Virus record (IMG/VR): IMGVR_UViG_3300007775_000003 | Location: 1-50,805 of that record | DNA: 50,805 nt | Direction: 5' to 3' (one strand) | Source: a virus | Shown: positions 25,195 to 30,987 of the stretch, in pieces | Numbering within the stretch: position 1 is the first letter of the stretch | Layout: every line of letters starts with the position of its first letter | Notes under the pieces: model-generated | What the model saw: the letters and a program-made list of their open reading frames with translations, nothing else | What the model was told of the DNA's origin: nothing | Database searches by the model: none | Translations under genes and position numbers: made by a program

Positions 25195-25451
25195 AGCGTC
25201 AATCCACCGTGCGCTTTGCCGTGGCACGCTGCGCACACGGTCGTCAGGTCGAACAGTTCGCGCAACCACGAGCCGCCCCGGTGTGTGTACGAATGGTGGT
25301 GGACTTCTAACCGCTGGGACGTTCCGCACATCCGGCAACGGTTGCCGTCGATGTGGCGGCGCACCCAGCGCAGGATGCGCCAACGCGGTGTGCGGAGATA
25401 CGCACGGTAGGCGATCTGTTCGGGTGAGAGCGGCGAGACGAAGTTGGTCAT
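25191..25451 (-). CDS. HNH endonuclease-like protein
   Basis: 86 residues from ATG 25451 with GAGGCG upstream. CRMCG (about 46-50), LEVHHHSYTHRGG (about 55-67) and DLTTVCAACHGKAH (about 73-86) give the HNH core and two CxxC zinc pairs. Small HNH proteins nick or cut DNA, and some phage ones assist packaging. Here it is sandwiched between the membrane-HTH protein and the FtsK-like ATPase, which may hint at a nick-and-transfer role; this is speculative. Confidence 0.75.
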   Translation of the reverse strand: MTNFVSPLSPEQIAYRAYLRTPRWRILRWVRRHIDGNRCRMCGTSQRLEVHHHSYTHRGGSWLRELFDLTTVCAACHGKAHGGLTL

Positions 25452-26200
25452 GTGTTCGCCTCTGCTTTGCCGTGTCCGTTTAATTGCGCCCGCGCTTCTT
25501 TCAGTCGATTGTTGACGGTACGCTCCGATTTGCCGATTTGACCGGAGATTTGCGAAATCGTGTAGCCGTTTTGCTTCATATTCCACACCTGCAAAACCTC
25601 AGACGGCAGCGCAATCACGGGCGTGTCGTCGGCAACTTCTTGCACTACTGGTTGCGTGATTTTTGCGCTTTTGCGCCCTGTTACGCCATTGCGTTTTTGC
25701 GTGATTTTTGCGTCCTCATTGCGTTCGTGCCACCGTTTCAAGCCAAGCGCCACGAATGCAAACATACTGATTAGTGGCAATCCGGCAAGTACCCAGTGCC
25801 CGCCGGTCTTGATTTCTAGCTGGTAAACGACGGTCATCACAATCGCCAACATGCCTACACTAGCAACCACGGCCACCCCCAGCGGCCACGCATAGCGTTT
25901 GCGGTTACCTAGCAAGCCGTCCCACATATGCAGCGCAACTTCGATGATTGCAAACAGCGCAAGTTCCACCGCCATTGCGAACGCAAATGCTTGCAATTGC
26001 GTGTAACCGAGGCTGTGCTGGCTAATGTTGTAGACGCTCACAGCGTTGGGCAATGGCGCAAGCAACGCCAAAGCACGGGCGGCAATGTCTGCGCCCTTGT
26101 CGCTGGTTTCGGTAGCGATGTACCACAGCATGTGGATCAGCGCGCCGTAGTGACGCTTTAGAAATTTGACGTAAGAAGGATATTCGTTGTTGTCAATCAT
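25448..26200 (-). CDS. Four-span membrane protein with C-terminal helix-turn-helix
   Basis: 250 residues. Hydrophobic segments about 66-90 (LQAFAFAMAVELALFAIIEVAL), 104-126 (WPLGVAVVASVGMLAIVMTVV) and 135-155 (HWVLAGLPLISMFAFVALGL), plus a weaker one near 22-50. A basic linker leads to a helix-turn-helix LQVWNMKQNGYTISQISGQIGKSERTVNNRLKEARAQL (about 204-242). This layout resembles DUF2637/Spd-like membrane proteins that accompany FtsK/TraB motors in actinobacterial plasmids, but I cannot confirm homology. Could be a membrane-bound regulator or a DNA anchor. Confidence 0.65.
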   Translation of the reverse strand: MIDNNEYPSYVKFLKRHYGALIHMLWYIATETSDKGADIAARALALLAPLPNAVSVYNISQHSLGYTQLQAFAFAMAVELALFAIIEVALHMWDGLLGNRKRYAWPLGVAVVASVGMLAIVMTVVYQLEIKTGGHWVLAGLPLISMFAFVALGLKRWHERNEDAKITQKRNGVTGRKSAKITQPVVQEVADDTPVIALPSEVLQVWNMKQNGYTISQISGQIGKSERTVNNRLKEARAQLNGHGKAEANT

Positions 26201-26315
26201 GGCCTCACCTTGTCAGTTTGGCCGGAGGTGCTGCATAATGTTCGCAGCCGCCAGCCGGTCATGTCGGTTGTTGGTCAGCGCGTCGTTGGTGGTTTCGTCA
26301 CTGGCGACGCGCGCG

Positions 26316-26564
26316 CTACTCTACTACTTCCACATTCTCGGCGCGCCAAGCGCACCATTCCGCATGGATGGCAGGCGGCACGCTATAGCGCACCACACGA
26401 AGAACTCCCCAGCCATCACCGGGCCATTCTTCGCCGGTTTCCTCAATCAACCCAGCGGCCACCAATGTCGCCAGTGTCGCCGGGCGGTGGCCCTTGTCCT
26501 GGTTGACGGCCACCTGCTCAAACACTCGCAGTTGCGCCGGGGTCAGGTTGCAGAATCGTTTCAT
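26316..26564 (-). CDS. Small winged-helix-like protein
   Basis: 82 residues, start overlapping the upstream stop. FCNLTPAQLRVFEQVAVNQDKGHRPATLATLVAAGLIEETGEE reads like a helix-turn-helix with a short wing (GWGVLRVVRYSV). It may be a DNA-binding regulator. The 115 nt after it (26201-26315) holds an open stretch of about 36 codons lacking a start, which I do not call. Confidence 0.5.
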   Translation of the reverse strand: MKRFCNLTPAQLRVFEQVAVNQDKGHRPATLATLVAAGLIEETGEEWPGDGWGVLRVVRYSVPPAIHAEWCAWRAENVEVVE

Positions 26565-26779
26565 CCCTCCACCTCCTCATCCGCTGCGTCTTCCAGCGCT
26601 ATGCTATCAAAACCAACCGGCGCATAGCCTTCTGTATTCAACACTTTTTGCGCTTGGTCGCGCGCCGCCTCGGCAACTGCTCGCCTTACTAATTGCTTTA
26701 CTCCAAGCCGCTTGCCGTAGCGGCGTTTAAGTAGCCAAATGGTTCTCCGATCCAATAGGATTGTTGCGGCTTCGTTCAC
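26561..26779 (-). CDS. Small basic helical protein
   Basis: 72 residues from GTG 26779, which overlaps the previous stop (GTGA) and has AGGAGGT upstream; a longer frame lies in the neighbour. The pattern TILLDRRTIWLLKRRYGKRLGVKQLVRRAVAEAARDQ resembles a ribbon-helix-helix-like N-terminus with basic helices, then an acidic tail. Possible DNA-binding protein. Unknown family. Confidence 0.5.
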   Translation of the reverse strand: MNEAATILLDRRTIWLLKRRYGKRLGVKQLVRRAVAEAARDQAQKVLNTEGYAPVGFDSIALEDAADEEVEG

Positions 26780-27018
26780 CCGTCTACCTCCTGCGCTGCG
26801 TGCGCCAACAGGCACTCAAGCTCACTGGCCGTCATGCCACCACGTAGCAGCGCCACGAGCGCACCGTACACAATCGAGCGGCGTTCGTCGGGGTGTAGTT
26901 TGAGTAGCAAATCGGTCAGCGAATTTGCTTGCATGGCCGCTCGTACCCACATGGCACTACGTCCGATGGTCGGCACATCAATCGGGGCCGCTGGGCGGTC
27001 AAGCGTGATCGTAGTCAT
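26776..27018 (-). CDS. Hypothetical protein
   Basis: 80 residues. N-terminal strand-like MTTITLDRPAAPIDVP, then helices (SAMWVRAAMQANSLTDLLLKL and RRSIVYGALVALLRGGMTASELECLLAHA). Overlaps the upstream RHH gene by 20 nt. No recognised family. It belongs to the same unit as flanking small regulators. Confidence 0.5.
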   Translation of the reverse strand: MTTITLDRPAAPIDVPTIGRSAMWVRAAMQANSLTDLLLKLHPDERRSIVYGALVALLRGGMTASELECLLAHAAQEVDG

Positions 27019-27247
27019 TTGTCATCATCTCCATTAGGATGCCTAGCATTTCCTCGATCCGTTCCAGGCGTTCGGCTGTCTGCGCACGGGAGCCGGTACG
27101 CTCGTCGTCTCGTAGCCGGTTCCAGTCAGCCAAAATTTGCCGGATCAGCTCGGACTGATTCCATGCGTGCTCACCCCAAATGCAGGCCGCTCGCTCGATA
27201 ACCTGCAAAGCGTGGGCGTCCAGTCGAATTGTTGTGCGCTTTTCCAT
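26999..27247 (-). CDS. Ribbon-helix-helix protein, CopG-like
   Basis: 82 residues. KRTTIRLDAHALQVIERAACIWGEHAWNQSELIRQILADW matches a ribbon-helix-helix fold: a basic beta strand, a helix, a turn with N, and a second helix. C-terminal coiled coil TAERLERIEEMLGILMEMM may add oligomerisation. First gene after the promoter at 27291-27320, so it may autoregulate the unit down to the FtsK-like gene, as copy-number or transfer regulators do in plasmids. Confidence 0.7.
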   Translation of the reverse strand: MEKRTTIRLDAHALQVIERAACIWGEHAWNQSELIRQILADWNRLRDDERTGSRAQTAERLERIEEMLGILMEMMTNDYDHA

Positions 27248-27290
27248 GAGGCTCCATTAGTTCAGTTGGCATACTTTGTCATACAGGGCC

Positions 27291-27320
27291 AGTATAGCAC
27301 GCCCACACCCCCCCTGTCAA
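27291..27320 (-). promoter_or_regulatory. Sigma70 promoter, leftward
   Basis: TTGACA (27320-27315), 18-nt spacer with seven G, TATACT (27296-27291) on the minus strand. It lies about 45 nt before the RHH gene start and just after the terminator at 27348-27379. It lacks the two dyads seen in the 22.5 and 28.4 kb cassettes. Confidence 0.8.
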
Positions 27321-27347
27321 TTCCCAAAATTTCCGCACGCATGGCAA

Positions 27348-27379
27348 CAAAAAAAGCCCGACGTGGTGAGCGTCGGGCT
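27348..27379 (-). terminator. Rho-independent terminator
   Basis: AGCCCGACG (27355-27363) pairs with CGTCGGGCT (27371-27379); leftward it is followed by seven T. Ends the unit 27391-28273. Confidence 0.85.
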
Positions 27380-27390
27380 GTGTGTGGGGT

Positions 27391-27645
27391 CTACTCCCAC
27401 GCCGGTTTTCCGGCTTTCTTGTGCGCCGCTGCGCCGGTCGGCGTAGGCGTCTCCAGGTATGCAACCCAACTGGCGCGGTCGATATACCAACGCGAGCCGC
27501 GCTTCTCGGCCTGGATCTTGCCGTCGCGACACAGCCGGCCAATCCAGGCCAGTTCCATGCCCCGCCCCAGCAGGCGAGACAGGGCGCGGGCCTCACCTGC
27601 GTCGAGTGTGGGCTGGGCGAGAAGTTCGGTTTTGGTTTTGCTCAT
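27391..27645 (-). CDS. Excisionase-like winged-helix DNA-binding protein
   Basis: 84 residues from ATG 27645 with CAGGAG upstream. LLGRGMELAWIGRLCRDGKIQAEKRGSRWYIDRASWVAYLE matches the MerR/excisionase-type HTH_17 pattern: a short helix, GKI-A-K-G-RWYID, and a closing helix. Members are excisionases or plasmid regulators. No integrase was seen, so a regulatory role is more likely than excision. Confidence 0.7.
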   Translation of the reverse strand: MSKTKTELLAQPTLDAGEARALSRLLGRGMELAWIGRLCRDGKIQAEKRGSRWYIDRASWVAYLETPTPTGAAAHKKAGKPAWE

Positions 27646-27664
27646 AGTGGCTCCTGTGTTAGTG

Positions 27665-27686
27665 GGGGCGGCTTTCACACCGCCCC
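27665..27686. other. GC-rich hairpin before ribosome site (leader hairpin A)
   Basis: GGGGCGG and CCGCCCC around an 8-nt loop, between the stop of the 27694 gene and the start at 27645. Reading leftward it is followed by CCACTAACACAGGAG, close to CCACTAGCACGGAGG after hairpin B. Confidence 0.65.
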
Positions 27687-27693
27687 TGGTTGG

Positions 27694-28032
27694 TTACTTT
27701 ATCAGCCCGACTTGCTTCGCCATCTTGCGGCTGTACTCGCTTAGATCTACACGCATACAAATTAGCCGCACTTCTTCCCGCCATCCCCTCTCAAATTCCG
27801 GGTAACACTCTTCCGGTAAATCCTGATTTTCACGAGCGGCCCGACGCCCCGCTTCAAAAATCTTTTCGTCAATTTCCTTGCGGGCTTCTTTTAGGCTAGA
27901 GCAACTTCCATTTCGCGTCGCCTGAATATACCAACGGCCAAAATAACCAGGGCTAATGCTATCATTACGACCGATTGAATATCCACAGTAGTAATACCCA
28001 CCTGCACACTTAGTCATTTTCGCTTTCATCAT
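27694..28032 (-). CDS. Hypothetical Cys/Tyr-rich protein
   Basis: 112 residues, GGAGGATAGG before tandem ATG (28032). N-terminal half is Tyr/Gly/Cys-rich (CAGGYYYCGYSIGRND, FGRWYIQATRNGSC) like a small beta or zinc fold, followed by a charged helical part (SLKEARKEIDEKIFEAGRRA). Unknown family. In the 28.39-kb promoter unit. Confidence 0.6.
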   Translation of the reverse strand: MMKAKMTKCAGGYYYCGYSIGRNDSISPGYFGRWYIQATRNGSCSSLKEARKEIDEKIFEAGRRAARENQDLPEECYPEFERGWREEVRLICMRVDLSEYSRKMAKQVGLIK

Positions 28033-28050
28033 CCTATCCTCCGTGCTAGT

Positions 28051-28070
28051 GGGGCTAGTCGCCTAGCCCC
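28051..28070. other. GC-rich hairpin before ribosome site (leader hairpin B)
   Basis: GGGGCTAG and CTAGCCCC, perfect 8-bp stem, TCGC loop. Lies between the stop at 28079 and the start at 28032; leftward followed by CACTAGCACGGAGG. Confidence 0.7.
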
Positions 28071-28078
28071 TGGGTTTG

Positions 28079-28273
28079 TCACGCAAACATAAACCGTAAC
28101 TCGTCTTCGTCAATCCCGTGTTCCGCCGCCCAGGTCGCATTCTCTGCGACAATTTGGGCGTTGCGGCGCTCAATTTCTTCCTGCTTGCGCTGCTCGGCTG
28201 CGAACCATGCTGCCTGAAACTTCGGTTGGAATTTGCCGCCGTTGGTCTTGCGTGTGGTATAATTAGTGTTCAT
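28079..28273 (-). CDS. Small charged helical protein
   Basis: 64 residues. TRKTNGGKFQPKFQAAWFAAEQRKQEEIERRNAQI is basic then helical, followed by acidic GIDEDELRFMFA. First gene of the unit from the promoter at 28366-28394. Ribosome site AAGGAC upstream of ATG 28273. No recognised family. Confidence 0.55.
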   Translation of the reverse strand: MNTNYTTRKTNGGKFQPKFQAAWFAAEQRKQEEIERRNAQIVAENATWAAEHGIDEDELRFMFA

Positions 28274-28296
28274 TAGTTTGATGTCCTTAGAAGTGG

Positions 28297-28333
28297 GGCC
28301 GGAGGTGTTAGCTCACCTATCGGCCTTTTTTTT
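28297..28333 (+). terminator. Rightward terminator in the leader of a leftward unit (hairpin C)
   Basis: GGCCG-g-AGGTG pairs with CACCT-at-CGGCC around TTAGCT and, read rightward, is followed by eight T (28326-28333). There is no rightward gene before it. Read leftward it is a leader hairpin before the 28273 start, like hairpins A and B. It may stop antisense transcription or serve as an RNA element. Confidence 0.65.
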
Positions 28334-28365
28334 GTTGGTTGGCTCGTTTGTTTCCCTATGTCCTA

Positions 28366-28394
28366 AGTATAGCAGAAATCGATACACTTGTCAA
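28366..28394 (-). promoter_or_regulatory. Sigma70 promoter, leftward (cassette copy 2)
   Basis: TTGACA (28394-28389), 17-nt spacer, TATACT (28371-28366) on the minus strand. Drives 28273 and following genes. Upstream are the same two dyads and a terminator as at 22.5 kb. Confidence 0.85.
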
Positions 28395-28407
28395 GTGTTT
28401 TTGTCAC

Positions 28408-28422
28408 GAGTTTTCAAAACTC
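28408..28422. promoter_or_regulatory. Perfect dyad GAGTTTT-N-AAAACTC, candidate operator
   Basis: Same site as 22515-22529; flanking C/G extend it to a 17-nt palindrome here. 13 nt upstream of the -35 box, exactly as in copy 1. A half-preserved relative lies at 38888-38899. Confidence 0.7.
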
Positions 28423-28440
28423 GCAAAACTGTAAGCTTTT

Positions 28441-28455
28441 GTTCTAATTTAGAAC
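28441..28455. promoter_or_regulatory. Dyad GTTCTA-N3-TAGAAC
   Basis: Second dyad of the cassette, arms identical to 22549-22564, central spacing one base shorter. Sits between terminator and the first dyad. Confidence 0.6.
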
Positions 28456-28463
28456 ATACAACC

Positions 28464-28497
28464 AAAAAAGCCGCCCTGGTTTTGCGCCAGGGCGGCT
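28464..28497 (-). terminator. Rho-independent terminator
   Basis: 11-bp stem AGCCGCCCTGG (28469-28479) / CCAGGGCGGCT (28487-28497); leftward followed by a T tract. Ends the unit that includes 28584-30711. Confidence 0.9.
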
Positions 28498-28583
28498 CGT
28501 GTTCGCCCGTGGCAGCACGGGCACACTCATCATCTTTGCAGCCTAATTTGATTCGATGCCGACGGCCACGGTTGCCCGTGTGT

Positions 28584-28742
28584 CTATGTCATCGCCCTGG
28601 TGGGCGTTGGCAACAGTATCCAACTCCGCGTCGGGATGTAGTCAAACGCGTTGGCCTCATATTTCTGTTCGTCCAAAATGGCCTGTTCGATTTCGGTCAA
28701 TTCGGCGCTGCCATTCAGCGCCATGAGAGCGTTGTTACTCAT
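28584..28742 (-). CDS. Small acidic hypothetical protein
   Basis: 52 residues from ATG 28742. Leader CAGGAGATCCAAAACACATGAG is almost the same as that of the next upstream gene (28772-29023), which supports this start over a longer frame. Helical, acidic (SAELTEIEQAILDEQKYEANAF). Unknown role. Confidence 0.55.
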   Translation of the reverse strand: MSNNALMALNGSAELTEIEQAILDEQKYEANAFDYIPTRSWILLPTPTRAMT

Positions 28743-28771
28743 GTGTTTTGGATCTCCTGATTGAATGAAAA

Positions 28772-29023
28772 TTATACAAATCGCATCATGTCGTCTGCGG
28801 CTCGTTCCATGCGCACCACCTGAGTAAAGGTGAGATTGCCGAACGTCCAACAATAGTTCGTTTGGTGCCACTCACGAGCATCCATGTGAGTGGTCATCTG
28901 TCGCTGACCTTTTGTCGTTTTCAGGTCGATACCATGTACGGACTGAGCATGGTCGAAAAATTCGACCATCGTAAATTCTGGTTCATCCTGGCATGTCTGG
29001 CATGTACATACGTTGATGCTCAT
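28772..29023 (-). CDS. Possible small zinc-finger protein
   Basis: 83 residues. CTCQTCQDEPEFTMVEFFDHAQSVHG gives C-x-C-x2-C and H-x4-H, a possible C2H2-like zinc site near the N-terminus. C-terminal half is Met/Arg-rich (VVRMERAADDMMRFV). Leader matches the downstream gene. May bind nucleic acid or protein; unproven. Confidence 0.6.
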   Translation of the reverse strand: MSINVCTCQTCQDEPEFTMVEFFDHAQSVHGIDLKTTKGQRQMTTHMDAREWHQTNYCWTFGNLTFTQVVRMERAADDMMRFV

Positions 29024-29066
29024 GTGGTTTGGATCTCCTGTCGAAAAAGTGAATCGAAATAACGGA

Positions 29067-29246
29067 CTACCTGCGCAGCACCTCGTCAGTTCGCAGCCAT
29101 CGCGGCATCACCGGACGGGGGAACGGCGGCGGGGCTGCTGCCCCCGGCGGCTCTAGCATCCCGGCATCATACATAAGCCAGGCTAGTTGCTGCCAGCGGT
29201 GGCGATGATACCACCACAGGCGGCAAAGTTTTTTGAGTAGGTTCAC
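29067..29246 (-). CDS. Small Trp/Pro-rich protein
   Basis: 59 residues from GTG 29246 that overlaps the upstream stop (GTGA), stop at 29067-29069. N-terminal half is basic and Trp/His-rich (LCRLWWYHRHRWQQLAWLMY), middle is Pro-rich (PPGAAAPPPFPRPVMP). Too short for usual length cutoffs but frame and coupling are good. Could interact with membrane or nucleic acid. Confidence 0.55.
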   Translation of the reverse strand: MNLLKKLCRLWWYHRHRWQQLAWLMYDAGMLEPPGAAAPPPFPRPVMPRWLRTDEVLRR

Positions 29247-29461
29247 TTTCTTACCGCCTTTTTCGCTACGTCCACAAGCGTGTCATGCTGCGCTACTCCC
29301 TGCACCAGCCCCGGCGGGATGATGCCCAGCGCCCGACACGTCGCAAGGTTGGCGGCGTCCAGATTGGCGATGGCGAGGTCTGCGAGTGCGTCCGCTGTGG
29401 CCGTCGTGACGACAAGCTGGCCGTCTATGGTGTGGCCGGTGGCGATTAGGTGCTTGGTCAT
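29243..29461 (-). CDS. Hypothetical protein
   Basis: 72 residues. Strand-like start HLIATGHTIDGQLVVTTATADALADLAIANLDAANL then a helical, Gln/Val-rich end VAQHDTLVDVAKKAVRK. Start overlaps the upstream stop (ATGA). No recognised family. Confidence 0.55.
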   Translation of the reverse strand: MTKHLIATGHTIDGQLVVTTATADALADLAIANLDAANLATCRALGIIPPGLVQGVAQHDTLVDVAKKAVRK

Positions 29462-29679
29462 GCCAACACCCCCTGCGCTACCAAATACTCACTAGCCTCG
29501 GCCCACGCCTCGGCGCGGTTTGCCTGGTGCCAACCGGCACGCTTCGCCTGTGTCCACATCGGGTTGAGCGCGGCTCCGGCCACGTATGCACGATAGCCCG
29601 CCAAGCGTTCGGCGGCGGCATCTGTGGGGGCGATGAAGCTAGGCGCTTTTGATTGTTTTTGCAATTGTACGACTGTCAT
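29458..29679 (-). CDS. Hypothetical helical protein
   Basis: 73 residues from ATG 29679, AAGGAG upstream. Contains FIAPTDAAAERLAGYRAYVAGAAL, then WTQAKRAGWHQANRAEAWAEASEYL. Ala/Trp-rich helices. Unknown function. Preceded by a perfect 12-bp hairpin. Confidence 0.55.
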   Translation of the reverse strand: MTVVQLQKQSKAPSFIAPTDAAAERLAGYRAYVAGAALNPMWTQAKRAGWHQANRAEAWAEASEYLVAQGVLA

Positions 29680-29720
29680 GATAAAATCTCCTTGCTTAAC
29701 AAACCTCATTCTTCCGACGC

Positions 29721-29750
29721 CCGGCTCATTGGCCCTAACCAATGAGCCGG
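29721..29750. other. Perfect 12-bp intergenic hairpin (leader hairpin D)
   Basis: CCGGCTCATTGG pairs with CCAATGAGCCGG around CCCTAA, between the stop at 29758 and the start at 29679. No T tract on either side, so it is not a standard terminator. Confidence 0.75.
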
Positions 29751-29757
29751 TTCGCGT

Positions 29758-30306
29758 TTATCGCTTGCGTTCTGCCAAGATGGCGGGCAATTCAGCCGTC
29801 AGGCGTTCACGCATGGCGGCAGTAATGGCGGTTAGCTCGCCCTTCAGCATACCTTCCATCTTCGAGGTAACTACCGCATTGCACGCCCATTTCCAGCGCG
29901 ACTGGCCTGAATAGCTCGTTGCATCCCCGCTGCTGTCAACCTTTTCCTCCAGGAATTTCGCCGCCTTCTCTCGCAGCAGGTCGCGCACGGTCGTTATTTC
30001 GCCGGTCGGCTCGCCCCATTCATCTGTTGGCTGAACCTTGCCGGCCAATGCTTCTGTTACGATGGCAGACAATTGGCGGTCAATTTCGTGCTTGATGCTG
30101 TTGCGTACATCCTTCTGGATTTCGTGGCGCAAATTTTGGAACAACTCACGCGCCGTTGCCTGTACAATGTCGGAACGGATGCCGATACAGATAGCCTCCA
30201 TGTCCAAACTGACATTTACGGCGCTGGGATACTTCGGCGCTTCGTCCGACACTTCGGTCGTACCTGGTGCAAAATCCTGTTCGTCAAAATCGGGTTCGTC
30301 GTACAT
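29758..30306 (-). CDS. Hypothetical acidic, helical protein
   Basis: 182 residues. N-terminal 30 residues very acidic (MYDEPDFDEQDFAPGTTEVSDE), then long helices (ICIGIRSDIVQATARELFQNL; TVRDLLREKAAKFLEEKV; MLKGELTAITAAMRERLTAEL). Looks like a soluble coiled-coil or scaffold-like protein. AGGAG upstream of ATG 30306. Unknown family. Confidence 0.6.
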   Translation of the reverse strand: MYDEPDFDEQDFAPGTTEVSDEAPKYPSAVNVSLDMEAICIGIRSDIVQATARELFQNLRHEIQKDVRNSIKHEIDRQLSAIVTEALAGKVQPTDEWGEPTGEITTVRDLLREKAAKFLEEKVDSSGDATSYSGQSRWKWACNAVVTSKMEGMLKGELTAITAAMRERLTAELPAILAERKR

Positions 30307-30351
30307 TGTGATTCTCCTATTGAATGAATGTTGGTTGAATGCCGGTTCGCG

Positions 30352-30561
30352 TTACGCCGCCAGTTTCGCCCGCAACCGCGCTTGGTCGGCGCGCGCCTGC
30401 ATGTGCTCCGATTGCCCAGCCACGTAGCCGTCGCGCTCGGCGTCGGTGGCGCAGCGGCTGTATGGCTGATTGGTCGCGTACAGGCGGCGGCCATATTTGC
30501 GCGCCTCAACCGTCGTCAGCGCGCCCAGGGCGTCTGCGAATTGACCTAGTGTTGTGATCAT
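30352..30561 (-). CDS. Small helical protein
   Basis: 69 residues. LGQFADALGALTTVEARKYGRRLYATNQPYSRCATDAERDGYV then a basic helix QARADQARLRAKLAA. Starts with ATG 30561 a few nt after the small Lys/Ala-rich frame. Unknown function. Confidence 0.55.
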   Translation of the reverse strand: MITTLGQFADALGALTTVEARKYGRRLYATNQPYSRCATDAERDGYVAGQSEHMQARADQARLRAKLAA

Positions 30562-30564
30562 GTC

Positions 30565-30711
30565 CTATTTCCCCTTCTTGGCTTCTTCGACCGCTTTCTC
30601 GGCGGCCTTGACCAAATTTCGGTGATCTTCAACGGTCGCGGGTTTCTCCGCGGCCTTGTCCAGTTTGCCCTGGACATCCTTGTCGTCGGTCTTGGTATCG
30701 AAGTAAATTAT
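30565..30711 (-). CDS. Lys/Ala-rich small ORF with no standard start
   Basis: Stop TAG at 30565-30567; the frame reads TDDKDVQGKLDKAAEKPATV and ends LVKAAEKAVEEAKKGK, which looks coding. The only possible starts after the upstream in-frame stop (30715-30717) are ATA 30711 or ATT 30708, with AAAGGA about 10-12 nt before. First frame after the PL-like promoter. If made, about 47-48 residues, basic helical. Rare ATT starts are known (infC). Confidence 0.4.
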   Translation of the reverse strand: MIYFDTKTDDKDVQGKLDKAAEKPATVEDHRNLVKAAEKAVEEAKKGK

Positions 30712-30793
30712 TGTCTATTGTCCTTTCGCTTGGCCCCGTTTTGCGTGACTACACCGGGCGGGGCTTCGTTTTGTTTGCGGTCGGGGTGATTTA

Positions 30794-30809
30794 TTTCCCT
30801 ACGGTCAAT
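30794..30809. promoter_or_regulatory. Operator O1 (TTTCCC-N3-GGTCAAT)
   Basis: One of four copies around the switch genes (30794, 30854, 31643 reverse, 31704). Overlaps the -10 of the leftward promoter, so repressor binding would block it. Confidence 0.75.
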
Positions 30810-30836
30810 CTTAGCATTGGTTCCGCCGGATGTCAA
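30808..30836 (-). promoter_or_regulatory. PL-like promoter, leftward
   Basis: TTGACA (30836-30831), 17-nt spacer, TAAGAT (30813-30808), minus strand. Operator O1 overlaps the -10 box and O2 lies upstream. Would drive 30711 to 28584. Confidence 0.85.
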
Positions 30837-30853
30837 GCGTTTTTAGTACCAAT

Positions 30854-30869
30854 TTTCCCTACGGTCAAT
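30854..30869. promoter_or_regulatory. Operator O2 (TTTCCC-N3-GGTCAAT)
   Basis: Exact copy of O1, 60 nt away; extended by AATTTTAAGGTT, a tail also found (inverted) beside O3. Confidence 0.75.
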
Positions 30870-30888
30870 AATTTTAAGGTTAAAAAAA

Positions 30889-30914
30889 TTCCACCCGCAT
30901 TTTTGCAGGTGGAA
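30889..30914 (-). terminator. Terminator of the repressor gene
   Basis: TTCCACC (30889-30895) pairs with GGTGGAA (30908-30914); leftward followed by seven T. It lies after the repressor stop at 31006. Confidence 0.8.
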
Positions 30915-30930
30915 AAAGAAGGATTTACGG

Positions 30931-30982
30931 ATTCCTGACGATTATTATTGTATACTCCGCTCTGCAATCAATCGTTAGGAAT
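30931..30982. promoter_or_regulatory. 13-nt inverted repeat around a TATACT box
   Basis: ATTCCTGACGATT (30931-30943) and AATCGTTAGGAAT (30970-30982), one mismatch, 26-nt centre containing TATACT (30951-30956). Immediately upstream of the rightward ORF at 30988. Could be a regulated promoter; no good -35 box is present. Confidence 0.5.
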
Positions 30983-30987
30983 CAAAA

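Noticed and set aside
26201-26315. About 36 open codons leftward
   Set aside because: No start codon after the previous stop; may be remnant coding.
27391-27645. Excisionase as proof of integration
   Set aside because: No integrase gene was seen; the same fold serves regulators, so integration is not claimed.
27137-27805. 222-codon rightward ORF
   Set aside because: Crosses a terminator, a promoter and two leftward genes; shadow frame.
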